This document shows, one piece after another, positions 26,057-35,975 of a DNA stretch of 64,000 nt. Numbering within the stretch: the first letter of the stretch is position 1; every line of letters starts with the position of its first letter. Below the pieces are notes generated by a model. It had not been told where the DNA came from. It saw only the letters and a list, made by a program, of their open reading frames with translations, and ran no database searches. Source of the DNA: Marinomonas phaeophyticola (lineage in GTDB: Bacteria > Pseudomonadota > Gammaproteobacteria > Pseudomonadales > Marinomonadaceae); the NCBI RefSeq assembly GCF_026966905.1, contig NZ_JAPUBN010000006.1, forward strand, positions 1 to 64,000. Direction: 5' to 3'. The position numbers and the translations under genes are program-made.

Positions 26057-27069
26057 TGATTGAATCCGATCGTATTATTTCCGGTGAGCCCAAAGTCAGT
26101 GAGTTTCACCACGATAGGGCAATTCGTCCCCAAAGCTTGTCAGAATATATTGGCCAGCCAATTGTTCGTGAGCAAATGGAAATTTTCATACAGGCGGCTA
26201 AGCAGCGTAATGAAGCCTTGGATCACTCTTTGATTTTTGGCCCCCCAGGGTTGGGTAAGACAACCTTGGCGAATATTATTGCTAATGAAATGGGGGTGGA
26301 GATTAAAACAACGTCAGGCCCTGTACTTGAAAGAGCTGGGGATTTGGCAGCTTTGCTGACAAATTTAAGTGAAGGTGACGTGCTTTTTATTGATGAAATT
26401 CATCGATTAAGCCCAGCTATTGAAGAAGTCTTGTATCCAGCAATGGAAGATTATCAATTGGATATTATGATTGGCGAAGGCCCTGCGGCTCGATCAATTA
26501 AGATTGAAATTCCTCCGTTTACTTTGATAGGCGCAACAACAAGAGCAGGACTATTAACATCACCATTACGGGATCGTTTCGGTATAGTGCAGCGTTTAGA
26601 GTTCTATGATATTAAATCATTGACGTCTATAGTAAGTCGGTCAGCGGAAAAGCTTGGTATTGAAATGGATCAGGCTGGCAGTTATGAAGTGGCTCGCAGA
26701 TCAAGAGGGACTCCTCGTATCGCTAATCGTTTATTGCGAAGGGTTAGGGATGTAGCTCAAGTGAGTGGTGAGTTATGTGTCGGCCAAGAAATTGCTCAAA
26801 AAGCCTTAGACATGTTAAGTGTCGACTCTCAAGGTTTTGATCATTTAGATCGACGTATGTTGTTGACCATGATTGAGAAATTTGACGGACGGCCTGTAGG
26901 TCTAGATAATATCGCTGCAGCCATTGGAGAAGATAGAGACACAATCGAAGATGTAGTTGAGCCCTTTTTAATTCAGCAAGGGTTTATCATGAGGACGCCA
27001 AGAGGTCGGCAAGTGACTAAACGGGCATATGAACATTTTAATTATCAGTTGCCATCAGATTTAACTTAG
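26056..27069 (+). CDS. ruvB: Holliday junction helicase motor RuvB
   Basis: 337-residue AAA+ hexamer motor of branch migration. Walker A is [11 protein letters not shown], Walker B is DEIHR, sensor 1 is [18 protein letters not shown], and a winged-helix tail ends in [15 protein letters not shown] 26056 sits in TGATG with the ruvA stop; an in-frame TTG three bases earlier is less likely. It completes ruvCAB. tolQ starts nine bases after its stop, without the ybgC gene often found between them. Confidence 0.97.
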   Translation: MIESDRIISGEPKVSEFHHDRAIRPQSLSEYIGQPIVREQMEIFIQAAKQRNEALDHSLIFGPPGLGKTTLANIIANEMGVEIKTTSGPVLERAGDLAALLTNLSEGDVLFIDEIHRLSPAIEEVLYPAMEDYQLDIMIGEGPAARSIKIEIPPFTLIGATTRAGLLTSPLRDRFGIVQRLEFYDIKSLTSIVSRSAEKLGIEMDQAGSYEVARRSRGTPRIANRLLRRVRDVAQVSGELCVGQEIAQKALDMLSVDSQGFDHLDRRMLLTMIEKFDGRPVGLDNIAAAIGEDRDTIEDVVEPFLIQQGFIMRTPRGRQVTKRAYEHFNYQLPSDLT

Positions 27070-27078
27070 AGGTATAGA

Positions 27079-27759
27079 ATGTCAATTTGGGGTCTTATTG
27101 CAAGTGCAAGTGTTGTAGTTCAATTGGTTATGTTGCTGTTATTGACAGCATCAATTGTATCTTGGGTGATTATTTTTCAAAGAAGTCGAGTTTTACGTAA
27201 AGCAAAGAAAGTAAGTAAAGCGTTTGAAGACTTATTTTGGTCAGGAATGGATTTAAGTCAATTGTATCGTCAAATAACGGTAGAAGGTCGTGTGGTTGAT
27301 GGTATTGAACATATTTTTACAGCGGGAATTAAAGAGTTTACTCGTTTAAGACAGACGTCTAATGTGGAGCCAGATGCGGTTATGGAGGGTGTGCAACGCT
27401 CTATGCGTGTTGCGATGTATCGAGAAGAAGAGAAATTAGAGAAACATTTGTCTTTTCTAGCGACTGTTGGCTCAACGAGCCCGTATGTTGGCCTGTTTGG
27501 TACTGTATGGGGGATTATGCATTCTTTTATTGGATTGGCTGAGGTGCAGCAAGCGACACTAGCTACCGTTGCTCCTGGTATCGCAGAGGCTCTAATTGCC
27601 ACGGCTATCGGTTTGGCGGCGGCTATCCCTGCTGTTATTTCGTATAACCGTTTTGCTGCGCTTTCTGATTCATTGGCTTCAAGTTATGAAAACTTCTCCG
27701 ATGAATTTGCCAGTATCCTTCATAGGAAAGTTCATGTTCGTGAGGGAGGGATTTCTTAG
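27079..27759 (+). CDS. tolQ: Tol-Pal system proton channel subunit TolQ
   Basis: 226-residue inner-membrane protein with three helices (about residues 12-34, then the pair in TVGSTSPYVGLFGTVWGIMHSF and TAIGLAAAIPAVISYNRF). With TolR it forms the proton channel that energises TolA in cell constriction and outer-membrane upkeep. GGTATAGA lies before ATG 27079. The stop TAG overlaps the tolR GTG. Confidence 0.97.
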   Translation: MSIWGLIASASVVVQLVMLLLLTASIVSWVIIFQRSRVLRKAKKVSKAFEDLFWSGMDLSQLYRQITVEGRVVDGIEHIFTAGIKEFTRLRQTSNVEPDAVMEGVQRSMRVAMYREEEKLEKHLSFLATVGSTSPYVGLFGTVWGIMHSFIGLAEVQQATLATVAPGIAEALIATAIGLAAAIPAVISYNRFAALSDSLASSYENFSDEFASILHRKVHVREGGIS

Positions 27760-28190
27760 TGCCTCGACTAAAACGACGTAATAAAAAACGGCCAATGTCT
27801 GAAATTAATGTTGTTCCTTATATCGATGTGATGTTGGTATTGTTGGTTATTTTTATGATTACAGCGCCAATGTTAACTCAAGGTGTAAAAGTGGACTTGC
27901 CAAATGCAAACGCAACACCTATCCAAGATCCTGATTCAGAGGTCCTAGTGGCCTCAATCGATGATAAGGGGAATTACTTTTTAGATTTTGGTGGGACACA
28001 AGACGCTATTAGTCTTGCCGACTTACAAGATAAGGTTCGAAAAGTTTTATCTCAAAATGCGGCGTTACCCGTTCTTGTTAGAGGAGATAAGAATGTCTCC
28101 TACGGTGAGGTGATTAGTTTGATGGTGGCTTTACAGGCCGCGGGCGCCCCTAATGTGGGTCTCGTAACGGAACCTGAGTCGATAAAATGA
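27759..28190 (+). CDS. tolR: Tol-Pal system protein TolR
   Basis: 143-residue ExbD/TolR protein: a short cytoplasmic head rich in Arg/Lys, one helix with the proton-path Asp (VVPYIDVMLVLLVIFMITAP), and a periplasmic domain ending in VALQAAGAPNVGLVTEP. It starts with GTG within TAGTG. Four bases of overlap with tolA follow. Confidence 0.97.
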   Translation: MPRLKRRNKKRPMSEINVVPYIDVMLVLLVIFMITAPMLTQGVKVDLPNANATPIQDPDSEVLVASIDDKGNYFLDFGGTQDAISLADLQDKVRKVLSQNAALPVLVRGDKNVSYGEVISLMVALQAAGAPNVGLVTEPESIK

Positions 28191-29185
28191 AGTTGTTTCA
28201 TCAAGATAGTTATGCGCTGCCAATCGTATTTGCTGTAACCTTGCATTTGCTTATTATTTTAAGTGCTATTTTTGTGTGGGACTTTACTGAAGCCGAAGAA
28301 TTGAAACCCAAGCGAGCCCCCATAGTTCAAGCAACGGTCATTGATATTAAGCAAACCGTTATCGGTAAAAGATTAGAAGAAGAAAGGAAAACTCAAGACA
28401 AAAAAGCGCAAGCTGTGGCAGCACAAAAGGCAAAAGCAAATGCTCAAAAACAGAGAGATGATGAACGTAAAGCATTAGAAGATAAGAAGAAGCAATTAGC
28501 TTTAACGAAGCAAAAACAAGAAGAGGCAAAAAGAAAGGCCGAACAAGCTCGCGAGAAGCAACAAAAGTTAGAAGCGGATAAGAAACAACAGCAAAAAGAT
28601 GCGGAATTGAAAAGACAAAAAGAAAAGCAAGCACTTGATGCGAAAAAGCGTAAAGAAGCCGAGCAGAGAAAGAAAGCCGAAGCGGAGAAAAAGCGTTTAG
28701 AGCAACAGAAGAAAGCTGAGGAAGAGAAGAAACGTAATGAAGCCGCAAGGTTGGCAAATGAAGAGAAAAAACGTCAAGAAGAATTAAAGCGTAAACAAGC
28801 GGAAGAAAAACAAAAATTAGCCGAACAGAGGGCCGCGCAGGCTCTGGCTGAAGAGGAGGCTAGAAAAAGAGATGTTGCTGAGCAGCAAATGGTTCAATCA
28901 TTAAGTGCTTTAATAAATGACCGTATTGCTCGAGCTTGGATTCGACCTCCAAATGCAAGAAATAATATGAAGGCTCAGCTGAAAATATTTTTCTTACCGA
29001 CAGGGGAAGTAAGTCAAGTCAATATCACTAAAGGTAGTGGCGATGCGTTGTTTGATCAGCGTGCTGTTGATGCTGTTAAGCGTGTTGAAAGGATTGAAGA
29101 GCTTTCTGATTTGGACTCTTATGTCTTTGAACGTAACTTTCGTCAAGTTGATTTAATATTTAATCCACAGGATTTGAGACACTAA
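28187..29185 (+). CDS. tolA: Tol-Pal system linker TolA
   Basis: 332-residue protein that spans the periplasm: one N-terminal helix (about residues 12-31), a long Lys/Glu/Ala/Gln helical stalk (about residues 60-235) and a C-terminal domain III ([40 protein letters not shown]) that meets Pal and TolB. The stalk composition is repetitive and shifts codon use, which is normal for tolA. It starts inside tolR and ends touching tolB. Confidence 0.95.
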   Translation: MKLFHQDSYALPIVFAVTLHLLIILSAIFVWDFTEAEELKPKRAPIVQATVIDIKQTVIGKRLEEERKTQDKKAQAVAAQKAKANAQKQRDDERKALEDKKKQLALTKQKQEEAKRKAEQAREKQQKLEADKKQQQKDAELKRQKEKQALDAKKRKEAEQRKKAEAEKKRLEQQKKAEEEKKRNEAARLANEEKKRQEELKRKQAEEKQKLAEQRAAQALAEEEARKRDVAEQQMVQSLSALINDRIARAWIRPPNARNNMKAQLKIFFLPTGEVSQVNITKGSGDALFDQRAVDAVKRVERIEELSDLDSYVFERNFRQVDLIFNPQDLRH

Positions 29186-30477
29186 TGAAAAAAATACCAT
29201 TATTATTGTTGTTTTGTTCGCTTTTGTTTTCGAGTTTATCTCGGGCGCAACTAGTCATTGAAATTACTAATGGAGCAGATCAATTATTGCCCATTGCTGT
29301 GGTTAAGTTTGGTAATGAAGGGACGGAGATTCTTCCTGATATTGCGCAAATTATTGAGAGCGACCTCAAGCGGAGTGGGTTATTTGATGCTATTCCAAGA
29401 AATGTGATGCTGAGTCAGCCAACAAAAAAAGAAAATGTTTTTTATCGTAACTGGCGACTATTAAAAGCAGATTATGTGTTAATTGGTTCAACGAAGTTGT
29501 TGTCTGGTGATACTTATGAAATTGAATTTGAATTATTAAATGTGCTCGCTCAAAAAAATGTTCAAAATAGAGAGAGTATAAAAGTCCGTAAGGCGAATTT
29601 TCGCGATGCAGCACACTACATAAGTGATAAGGTGTATGAGTTATTAACGGGTGTCCGTGGTGCGTTTAGTACAAAAATTCTTTATGTAACAGCTGAAGGG
29701 GATAAAGCCTCACCGACTTTTCAATTGCAAGTTGCTGATGCAGATGGCTTTAATCCACAAGTCATTGTTGAATCGAAGGAGCCGATACTCTCACCTGCAT
29801 GGAGTAATAATGGGCGATTTATTTCTTATGTTATGTTCCGAGATCGCAGGCCGAATATTTTTATTCAAGAATTAGCGACGGGTAAGCGCCAAAGAATTAA
29901 GAGTTACAAAGGGTTAAATGGTTCTCCATCTTGGTCTCCAGACGGTAAAAAACTGGCGTTAGTATTGTCTAAAGATGATAATCCAGAAATATATGTTCTT
30001 GATATAGCAACACAAAAATTAGAGCGCATAACAAATCATTACTCTATTGATACAGAACCTAGCTGGGAACCAGATGGAAAAGGTATTATTTTTACCTCTG
30101 ACCGAGGGGGCAATCCGCAAATTTATCGAGTGGACCTAGTTTCTAAGTCGGTAGAGCGAGTGACGTTTGAAGGCGAATTAAATACTCGAGCTAGAATGAC
30201 ACCAGATGGACGTTTTCTAGTTACTGTACAGAAGAGTAATGGTCAATATAATATTTCGTTACAGGATATGAAAACTGGCCGTGTTCAAGTATTAACAGAG
30301 ACTTATTTAGATGAGTCGCCAAGCATTGCGCCGAATGGCAGTATGGTAATGTACGCTACTACGCACAATGGAAAGGGGATTTTATCTGTTGTTTCCGTTG
30401 ATGGACTGGTTAAATATAGGTTACCATCAGCGGCGGGTGAGGTAAGAGAGCCATCGTGGTCTCCTTACTTCAAATAG
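29185..30477 (+). CDS. tolB: Tol-Pal system protein TolB
   Basis: 430-residue periplasmic protein. A Sec signal peptide ([21 protein letters not shown]) is followed by the TolB N-terminal domain ([11 protein letters not shown]) and a six-bladed beta-propeller with repeated [26 protein letters not shown] and APNGSM turns. It docks on Pal. ATG 29185 overlaps the tolA stop by one base. Confidence 0.97.
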   Translation: MKKIPLLLLFCSLLFSSLSRAQLVIEITNGADQLLPIAVVKFGNEGTEILPDIAQIIESDLKRSGLFDAIPRNVMLSQPTKKENVFYRNWRLLKADYVLIGSTKLLSGDTYEIEFELLNVLAQKNVQNRESIKVRKANFRDAAHYISDKVYELLTGVRGAFSTKILYVTAEGDKASPTFQLQVADADGFNPQVIVESKEPILSPAWSNNGRFISYVMFRDRRPNIFIQELATGKRQRIKSYKGLNGSPSWSPDGKKLALVLSKDDNPEIYVLDIATQKLERITNHYSIDTEPSWEPDGKGIIFTSDRGGNPQIYRVDLVSKSVERVTFEGELNTRARMTPDGRFLVTVQKSNGQYNISLQDMKTGRVQVLTETYLDESPSIAPNGSMVMYATTHNGKGILSVVSVDGLVKYRLPSAAGEVREPSWSPYFK

Positions 30478-30496
30478 ATCACTTAAGGAGTGAAGA

Positions 30497-31054
30497 ATGA
30501 GCATTACAAAATTAGGTAAAATTGCAGTAGTTGGTTTATCAGCAGCTTGGATCGTTGGTTGTAGTACTACAGCATCTGAAACAGATTCATCTGCTAACTC
30601 TGCAGAAAACACTGAATCCACAGATCAAGCGTTTGGTGCTGGTGAAGATGATTCATTAACAAGTGTTATCATTGCTGATGATGCGGCTAATGCAGACGAA
30701 AATGGCATGAGTATGCTAGATGGCGTAGAAACGGTTTTCTATTTTGATTTTGATAAATCTATCGTACGTCCAGAATCTCGTGAAGCATTAACTAAGCATG
30801 CACAATACTTAGTTGCTAACCCTGATGCTCGTGTTGTTCTTGAAGGTCATGCTGATGAGCGTGGAACACGTGAATACAATATGGCTTTGGGCGAACGTCG
30901 AGCTAAAGCAATTAGTCGTTATTTGACTATCCAAGGCGTTGCGGCTTCACAAATCGAATCTGTAAGTTTTGGTGAAGAAGTGCCTTTAGCATTTGGTCAT
31001 GATGATAATTCTTGGCAGCAAAATCGTCGCGTTGAAATTCGTTACGAAAAATAA
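30497..31054 (+). CDS. pal: Peptidoglycan-associated lipoprotein Pal
   Basis: 185-residue outer-membrane lipoprotein. The signal ends in the lipobox IVGC (Cys at residue 22); an acidic Ser/Asp linker (about residues 25-75) is unusually long. The OmpA-type domain has FYFDFDKSIVRPES, LEGHADERGTREYNMALGER and RRVEIRY. It binds meso-diaminopimelate in peptidoglycan. GGAGTGAAG provides the SD. Confidence 0.97.
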   Translation: MSITKLGKIAVVGLSAAWIVGCSTTASETDSSANSAENTESTDQAFGAGEDDSLTSVIIADDAANADENGMSMLDGVETVFYFDFDKSIVRPESREALTKHAQYLVANPDARVVLEGHADERGTREYNMALGERRAKAISRYLTIQGVAASQIESVSFGEEVPLAFGHDDNSWQQNRRVEIRYEK

Positions 31055-31818
31055 TGATGATTGATGCTTCTAAGCTTCGCTCTTATGCAATGGTGCTGTC
31101 TTTGACAGCATCATCTGCATTAGTGCAGGGAGCCAATAACAGTTTAACTCCTGCTGCTGCAGCTGATCTTTTGTTTCAGTTAGAAAGCCTGCAGGTTGAA
31201 GTCGCTCAGTTAAGAGGGAAGGTCGAAGAACAATCTCACGAACTTGCTAAAATGAAGCGTAATCAACTGGATCGCTATATCGATCTTGATAAGAGACTTT
31301 CTCTTTTATTAAGTAGACCGGCCGCATCCACAACGACTACTTCACCATTAGTATCTCAATCACCCATTTCTGCTCCTGCGGTGAATGTTATTTCTGCTGC
31401 TTCTCCTATCGTATCGGCTCCAATTCAGGTTGAGAAACCATCGGTAGAGGTTCAGGCCGCTTATAGGGCAGCCTATGAGTTAGTAAGAAGTAAAGACTAT
31501 GACGCAGCTGACAAAGCATTTACTGCTTTTGTGGTTAAGTACCCTCGGAATGAATTGACAGGGAATGCGTATTATTGGTTGGGAGAGTTAAAGCTAGTTT
31601 TGAATGATAAAGCTCAAGCGTTAAAAAACTTCGAAATTGTCTCAACCCGTTTTGCAGGACATACCAAAGAAGCTGATGCTTTATATAAATCGGGCATTGT
31701 ATACGATCAATTGAATCAGAAAAGTAAAGCACGAGCCTTGCTATCATCAGTTATAGATCGTTTTCCTGAGACTAATACGGCGAAATTAGCGGCTGGTTAT
31801 TTGTCTAATATTAAATAA
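31054..31818 (+). CDS. cpoB: Cell division coordinator CpoB (YbgF)
   Basis: 254-residue periplasmic protein: a signal peptide (cleavage likely after VQGA), an N-terminal trimeric coiled coil (LLFQLESLQVEVAQLRGKVE), a Pro/Ser/Thr linker (about residues 88-130) and three C-terminal TPRs (AYELVRSKDYDAADKAF; YYWLGELKLVLNDKAQAL; YKSGIVYDQLNQKSKARAL). It coordinates TolA and PBP1B during division. Its ATG touches the pal stop, and it ends the operon 44 bases before tRNA-Lys. Confidence 0.94.
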   Translation: MMIDASKLRSYAMVLSLTASSALVQGANNSLTPAAAADLLFQLESLQVEVAQLRGKVEEQSHELAKMKRNQLDRYIDLDKRLSLLLSRPAASTTTTSPLVSQSPISAPAVNVISAASPIVSAPIQVEKPSVEVQAAYRAAYELVRSKDYDAADKAFTAFVVKYPRNELTGNAYYWLGELKLVLNDKAQALKNFEIVSTRFAGHTKEADALYKSGIVYDQLNQKSKARALLSSVIDRFPETNTAKLAAGYLSNIK

Positions 31819-31862
31819 ATTCTTGTAATTTCCATGCAGTTCTATAGTATGCGAACCCCGTT

Positions 31863-31938
31863 GGGTCGTTAGCTCAGTTGGTAGAGCAGTTGACTTTTAA
31901 TCAATTGGTCACTGGTTCGAATCCAGTACGACCCACCA
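31863..31938 (+). tRNA. tRNA-Lys (TTT)
   Basis: 76 bases with encoded CCA. The acceptor stem GGGTCGT pairs with ACGACCC; the D arm GCTCAGTTGGTAGAGC and the T arm CTGG-TTCGAAT-CCAG are regular; the anticodon stem GTTGA/TCAAT holds loop CTTTTAA with anticodon TTT. It is a single tRNA between cpoB and nadA, the same neighbour seen after tol-pal in related genomes. Confidence 0.98.
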
Positions 31939-32011
31939 CTAAGAACTGCTTTAATCACATATCTTCGTAATTTATTCTGCCCCGTAAGTCAGTTTTAATA
32001 GGGTTCCCATT

Positions 32012-33061
32012 ATGCCTAATGTCATTGATAAATCATCTTTAAGAAAAACCGTTCAAGAATACCTTTCTTCGGCTGAGCAGCTAATAAAAGAACCTTCGCA
32101 ACATTCGGATGCTTTGAGAGAAGAAATTAAGTCCTTATTAATACAAAAAGATGCGGTTTTGGTTGCTCACTACTATACAGACGATGAAATTCAATCTCTC
32201 GCTGAGGAGTCTGGAGGTGTGATAGCTGACTCTTTAGAAATGGCTCGTTTTGGTGCGAACCATAAAGCGTCTACCTTAGTGGTTGCTGGGGTGAAATTTA
32301 TGGGGGAGACTTCTAAGATATTAAGTCCGGATAAAACAGTAATCATGCCAACTTTAGAGGCGACTTGTTCGCTAGATATTGGTTGTCCAGCGGATGAGTT
32401 TTCAGCATTTTGTGACCAATACCCTGATAGAAAAGTGGTGGTATATGCGAATACTTCAGCTGCGGTTAAAGCTAGAGCTGATTGGGTAGTTACATCCAGT
32501 ATTGCTCTTCAAGTTGTTGAGTATTTATCAGAACAAGGCGAAAAAATCATCTGGGGGCCAGATAAACACCTTGGTGGGTATATCCAAAAACAAACAGGTG
32601 CTGATATGATCTTATGGGATGGTGCTTGTATTGTTCATGAAGAATTTAAGGCTCAAGGCATATTGGACCTCAAAAAGGTTCACCCAGACGCTGCGATATT
32701 AGTACATCCGGAGTCTCCAGATTCAGTAGTCGAAATAGCGGATGTAGTAGGGTCTACTTCCCAGCTTTTAAATGCCTCTAAGGAAATGTCTAACAGTACA
32801 TTTATTGTTGCTACTGACAGAGGTATATTTTATAAAATGCGACAAGCATCGCCTGAAAAGACCTTTATAGAGGCTCCAACTGCCGGTTCTGGAGCATCAT
32901 GTAGAAGTTGTGCTCATTGCCCTTGGATGTCTTTAAATAGTTTAGAGCTATTGAGGGATGCATTAAAATATGGTGCAGATGAGATTCATGTTGAAGAAGA
33001 GGTAAGCTGTAAGGCCTTGATTCCACTTCAAAGAATGTTAGATTTTCAGGTTAGTAGCTAA
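32012..33061 (+). CDS. nadA: Quinolinate synthase A
   Basis: 349-residue [4Fe-4S] enzyme that condenses iminoaspartate with dihydroxyacetone phosphate to quinolinate in NAD synthesis. The three cluster cysteines are visible: [22 protein letters not shown] and EVSCKALIP (the middle block has extra Cys). [15 protein letters not shown] and FMGETSKIL match the family. A terminator follows at 33082. Confidence 0.97.
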   Translation: MPNVIDKSSLRKTVQEYLSSAEQLIKEPSQHSDALREEIKSLLIQKDAVLVAHYYTDDEIQSLAEESGGVIADSLEMARFGANHKASTLVVAGVKFMGETSKILSPDKTVIMPTLEATCSLDIGCPADEFSAFCDQYPDRKVVVYANTSAAVKARADWVVTSSIALQVVEYLSEQGEKIIWGPDKHLGGYIQKQTGADMILWDGACIVHEEFKAQGILDLKKVHPDAAILVHPESPDSVVEIADVVGSTSQLLNASKEMSNSTFIVATDRGIFYKMRQASPEKTFIEAPTAGSGASCRSCAHCPWMSLNSLELLRDALKYGADEIHVEEEVSCKALIPLQRMLDFQVSS

Positions 33062-33081
33062 CTTAACGTTAGAATCAATAG

Positions 33082-33131
33082 GCAGGCTGTGTCGTTTTCT
33101 TATATTTGAATACGATGTAGCCTGCTTTTTT
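33082..33131 (+). terminator. Terminator of nadA
   Basis: GCAGGCT (33082-33088) and AGCCTGC (33119-33125) pair, extended inward through a G-T pair and GTCGT/ACGAT, followed by TTTTTT at 33126-33131. It overlaps the 3' end of the convergent minus-strand protease gene. Confidence 0.82.
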
Positions 33132-34539
33132 ATGTGCTTGGGAGGTTGATTTTCTCTTGGGCATTAAGTATCAATTTGATGTCTTTTTCTATGCGATTAA
33201 TTATTTCAAGCTCAGTGGCATTGGCGAGTTTTCTTGCTCTGTTTAATAGGGAGAGGGCTTCTGTTGTCTTGCCTGAATTAAAGTTCTTTTGAGCTAAGTA
33301 AGCAAGGGTAAGAGGTAAGTTTTGTTCATGTTTGAATATGGCGATTAAAGCGTCTAGCTTTTGGTTTGTTTGGTATTGATATGGCTTCTTCTCGAGCAAC
33401 TCTGCTGAAATTTCATAATTAGCCATTGATAGCAAAGTTGAATAAGTAATGTTTTTAGGGTCTATAGACAGCTTTCGCTTAGCTAATTGGGTGGCCTTAT
33501 TGAATTGATTATTTTTAATATAAACTTTGGCCTTTAGATACGACTCATATTCATTGCTCTCATCGAGTTGTTCGACTAATTCCGTTTGTATTTCTGCTCC
33601 GTTGAGTAGGGATGCCAGAATACTCATATAACGTTTTATTTCTGGTGTAGAGTGATCTAGGTAGTTTATGTGGTTGGAGTCGGAGAGTGTAGATCTATAG
33701 GTGAGCAGGGTTGCTCTAAAGTATTGATAGGCTTTGTTCTCTTTTTTAAATAGGATGCTTATTGGGTCTATGGTCGTTAGTGAGTCAGAGGCTCGGTTTT
33801 GAGGTACTGGGTGGGTAGACAGAAACTCTTTTTGTTCTCCTCTAGGGGAAGCTTTGGAGAAGGCTAAGAAGAGCTGATTCATTGCAGTTTTGTTAATGCC
33901 TGCTTTTTCTAAATATTGTTTACCAATTCTATCCGCTTCTTGCTCTTGGCTTCTGCTATATGACAGGGCGTTTTCACTGTGATTGGCAATACCTCCTACC
34001 CATAAAGCGGAACCTGCCTCCATGTCTGAACCTGCTAATGCAAGAGCGATGCTGGTGCCGATAAGGGCGAGTACTTTTTGTTGCTCCTGTAGAGAATTCT
34101 GTTGTTGCCTTTCATAATGCTTAGCGTCTAGGTGAGCCACTTCGTGGGCGAGTAAAGCAAGAAACTGTTCTTCGCTATCTAATAGTTGGAGGATATCAGA
34201 ATACAAAAAAAGATGATTTCCCGGCATCACGAACGCATTGCTTGTTTTGCTGTTTAATAGTCCTATTTCAACATGTTTGTCAGTAAGGTCTGTATAAACA
34301 AGTAACTGACTTAAACTTTCATTTAAATAGTCGTAAGCGGGTGGGAAATCAATAAGTTGACGACTCCCGTTTAATTGCCTGAACCAATATTGCCCTAAGA
34401 CATAGGAAGGATTGTCTAAGCTTCTTTCGGATAGGCTTTTCTGAAGGCTAGGCAAAATGATTTCGTTTGCGTTGCTAAGGTTTATGTTTAGAATTAAGCT
34501 GATGCAGGCGATTTTTAGTATTGTAAGATATTGCTTCAT
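33130..34539 (-). CDS. BepA-like periplasmic M48 metalloprotease with TPRs
   Basis: 469-residue exported zinc protease. A signal peptide (MKQYLTILKIACISLILNIN) precedes the M48 domain with HEVAH zinc motif in LLAHEVAHLDAKHY and the third ligand Glu in QEQEADRIGKQYL. TPR-like helices fill the C-terminal third (ESYLKAKVYIKNNQFNKATQLAKRKL; LAYLAQKNFNSGKTTEALSLL). BepA checks LptD and BAM substrates in the outer membrane. ATG 34539 is chosen since it starts the signal peptide; an in-frame ATG 16 codons earlier adds a polar leader. That earlier frame would overlap the divergent tusA-like gene. Confidence 0.86.
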   Translation of the reverse strand: MKQYLTILKIACISLILNINLSNANEIILPSLQKSLSERSLDNPSYVLGQYWFRQLNGSRQLIDFPPAYDYLNESLSQLLVYTDLTDKHVEIGLLNSKTSNAFVMPGNHLFLYSDILQLLDSEEQFLALLAHEVAHLDAKHYERQQQNSLQEQQKVLALIGTSIALALAGSDMEAGSALWVGGIANHSENALSYSRSQEQEADRIGKQYLEKAGINKTAMNQLFLAFSKASPRGEQKEFLSTHPVPQNRASDSLTTIDPISILFKKENKAYQYFRATLLTYRSTLSDSNHINYLDHSTPEIKRYMSILASLLNGAEIQTELVEQLDESNEYESYLKAKVYIKNNQFNKATQLAKRKLSIDPKNITYSTLLSMANYEISAELLEKKPYQYQTNQKLDALIAIFKHEQNLPLTLAYLAQKNFNSGKTTEALSLLNRARKLANATELEIINRIEKDIKLILNAQEKINLPST

Positions 34540-34566
34540 AATGGTTAATTTAATAGGTAGGCTTAT

Positions 34567-34812
34567 ATGAGTATAAACACCATACACAAATATGATGTAT
34601 TGGTCGATGCTAGTGGAGATCGTTGTCCAATGCCATTACTGAAAATGAAAATGGCTTTGGCAAAGATGTCTCTGAATGAGGTTTTGTGTATAGTGACGAC
34701 AGATGCCGCATCAAAAAAAGATATTCCTTATTATTTGAGCCTGACCGAACTGTATTTGATAGAGCAATTCGATGAAGGAGATGTGTTTACTTTTGTTGTT
34801 AGAAAAAATTAG
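34567..34812 (+). CDS. TusA-family sulfurtransferase
   Basis: 81-residue SirA/TusA-like protein. The signature DASGDRCPMPLLKMKMAL contains the persulfide-carrying Cys (residue 20), and ATTDAASKKDIPYYL follows. Members pass sulfur to tRNA thiolation or molybdopterin. This one, like many next to a BepA-type protease and a permease in Pseudomonas relatives, may be a paralogue of unknown target. It is divergent from the protease, 27 bases between starts. Confidence 0.88.
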   Translation: MSINTIHKYDVLVDASGDRCPMPLLKMKMALAKMSLNEVLCIVTTDAASKKDIPYYLSLTELYLIEQFDEGDVFTFVVRKN

Positions 34813-34824
34813 AAGTGGAATGGT

Positions 34825-35898
34825 ATGTTAAAGATAGTTGATAATTTAGTTAAGCGCTATTTTTCTGATGAAGAAGCGGTAATATTTTTACTTCTTTTGG
34901 TGAGTATCATTGGGGTTTTGTTTTTCCTTGGAAATATTTTGGCACCTGTTTTAATTGCTATTGTTCTGGCTTTTCTTTTACAAGGTATCGTTGAAAAGCT
35001 TAAGAAACTGGGTGTTAATCATGTGTTATCTGTGTCTTTTGTGTTTTTATCGTTTTTGGTTGGTTGTGTTGTTTTTGTTGGTTTAATGGTTCCTATCGTT
35101 TGGGAGCAGTCAGTTCGATTAATTAATGATGTTCCTAGAATGTTGGTCGAGTTACAAAATTTACTCCGCGAGTTGGCAGAAGGTGATAATCCTGTTATTA
35201 GCCAGAGTTCAATAAATGGCGTTTTAAATGATTTGTCGTCAGAGTTGACGAGTGTTGGCCAATGGCTGCTGTCTTTTTCGCTTTCCAGCATCCCATCCTT
35301 ATTTTCTGTCATTATTTATGCCGTCTTGGTTCCATTAGTGATGTTTTTTCTGATGAAAGATCAGAACAAAATCATGTTTTGGTTTACTGGTTGGTTACCA
35401 AAAGAGCGTAGTATGATGAGAAATATTGCCCATGAAATGAATTCACAAATAGCGAACTACATTCGAGGTAAGTTTATCGAAATGTTGGTAGTTGGTGCGG
35501 TAACGTATTTGGTGTTCGTTGTATTTGGGTTAAGGTATGCGGAGTTGCTGGCATTATTAGTAGGGCTGTCCGTATTGATTCCTTATATTGGAGCGGCTGC
35601 AGTAACTATTCCGGTAGTCTTAGTGGCATTTTATCAGTTTGGTTTAGACGATAATCAGTTCCTTTATGTGGTGGTTGCTTATTTGGTTGTACAGGCTTTG
35701 GATGGTAACGTGCTAGTGCCTCTTTTGTTTTCTGAAGCGGTTAATTTACACCCCTTGGCTATTATTGTTGCTGTGCTGTTTTTTGGTGGTATTTGGGGGT
35801 TCTGGGGGATTTTCTTTGCTATTCCATTGGCTACCTTAGTGAAAGCCATTTTGAATGCTTGGCCTAAAGAGAGCTTGCCGAGGTTACCAAAAGCTTAA
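34825..35898 (+). CDS. perM: AI-2E family transporter, PerM type
   Basis: 357-residue inner-membrane protein with about seven helices: N-terminal pair (VIFLLLLVSIIGVLFFLGNI; APVLIAIVLAFLL), a central amphipathic loop region (residues 90-145), and the family block (KFIEMLVVGAVTYLVFVVFG; LIPYIGAAAVTIPVVLV; FFGGIWGFWGIFFAIPLA). The substrate is unknown; it is not shown to carry AI-2. It follows the TusA-like gene by 12 bases, so the two are likely co-transcribed. Confidence 0.88.
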   Translation: MLKIVDNLVKRYFSDEEAVIFLLLLVSIIGVLFFLGNILAPVLIAIVLAFLLQGIVEKLKKLGVNHVLSVSFVFLSFLVGCVVFVGLMVPIVWEQSVRLINDVPRMLVELQNLLRELAEGDNPVISQSSINGVLNDLSSELTSVGQWLLSFSLSSIPSLFSVIIYAVLVPLVMFFLMKDQNKIMFWFTGWLPKERSMMRNIAHEMNSQIANYIRGKFIEMLVVGAVTYLVFVVFGLRYAELLALLVGLSVLIPYIGAAAVTIPVVLVAFYQFGLDDNQFLYVVVAYLVVQALDGNVLVPLLFSEAVNLHPLAIIVAVLFFGGIWGFWGIFFAIPLATLVKAILNAWPKESLPRLPKA

Positions 35899-35925
35899 TT
35901 GACAAGAAGGTTAAATGTGTTAATA

Positions 35926-35957
35926 GGTACCTAAGCTTTAGAACCAGTTTAGGTACC
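35926..35957. terminator. Hairpin between perM and bcp (convergent)
   Basis: GGTACCTAA (35926-35934) and TTAGGTACC (35949-35957) form a perfect 9-bp stem with a 14-base loop, 27 bases after perM and 19 bases after the bcp stop. There is no T-run on either side, so its terminator strength is doubtful. Confidence 0.5.
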
Positions 35958-35975
35958 CAATGCTCTGCAGTTTCG

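Noticed and set aside
28359-28757. Open frame antisense to tolA
   Set aside because: It is a by-product of the Lys/Glu/Ala-rich stalk codons; no SD and a biased composition.
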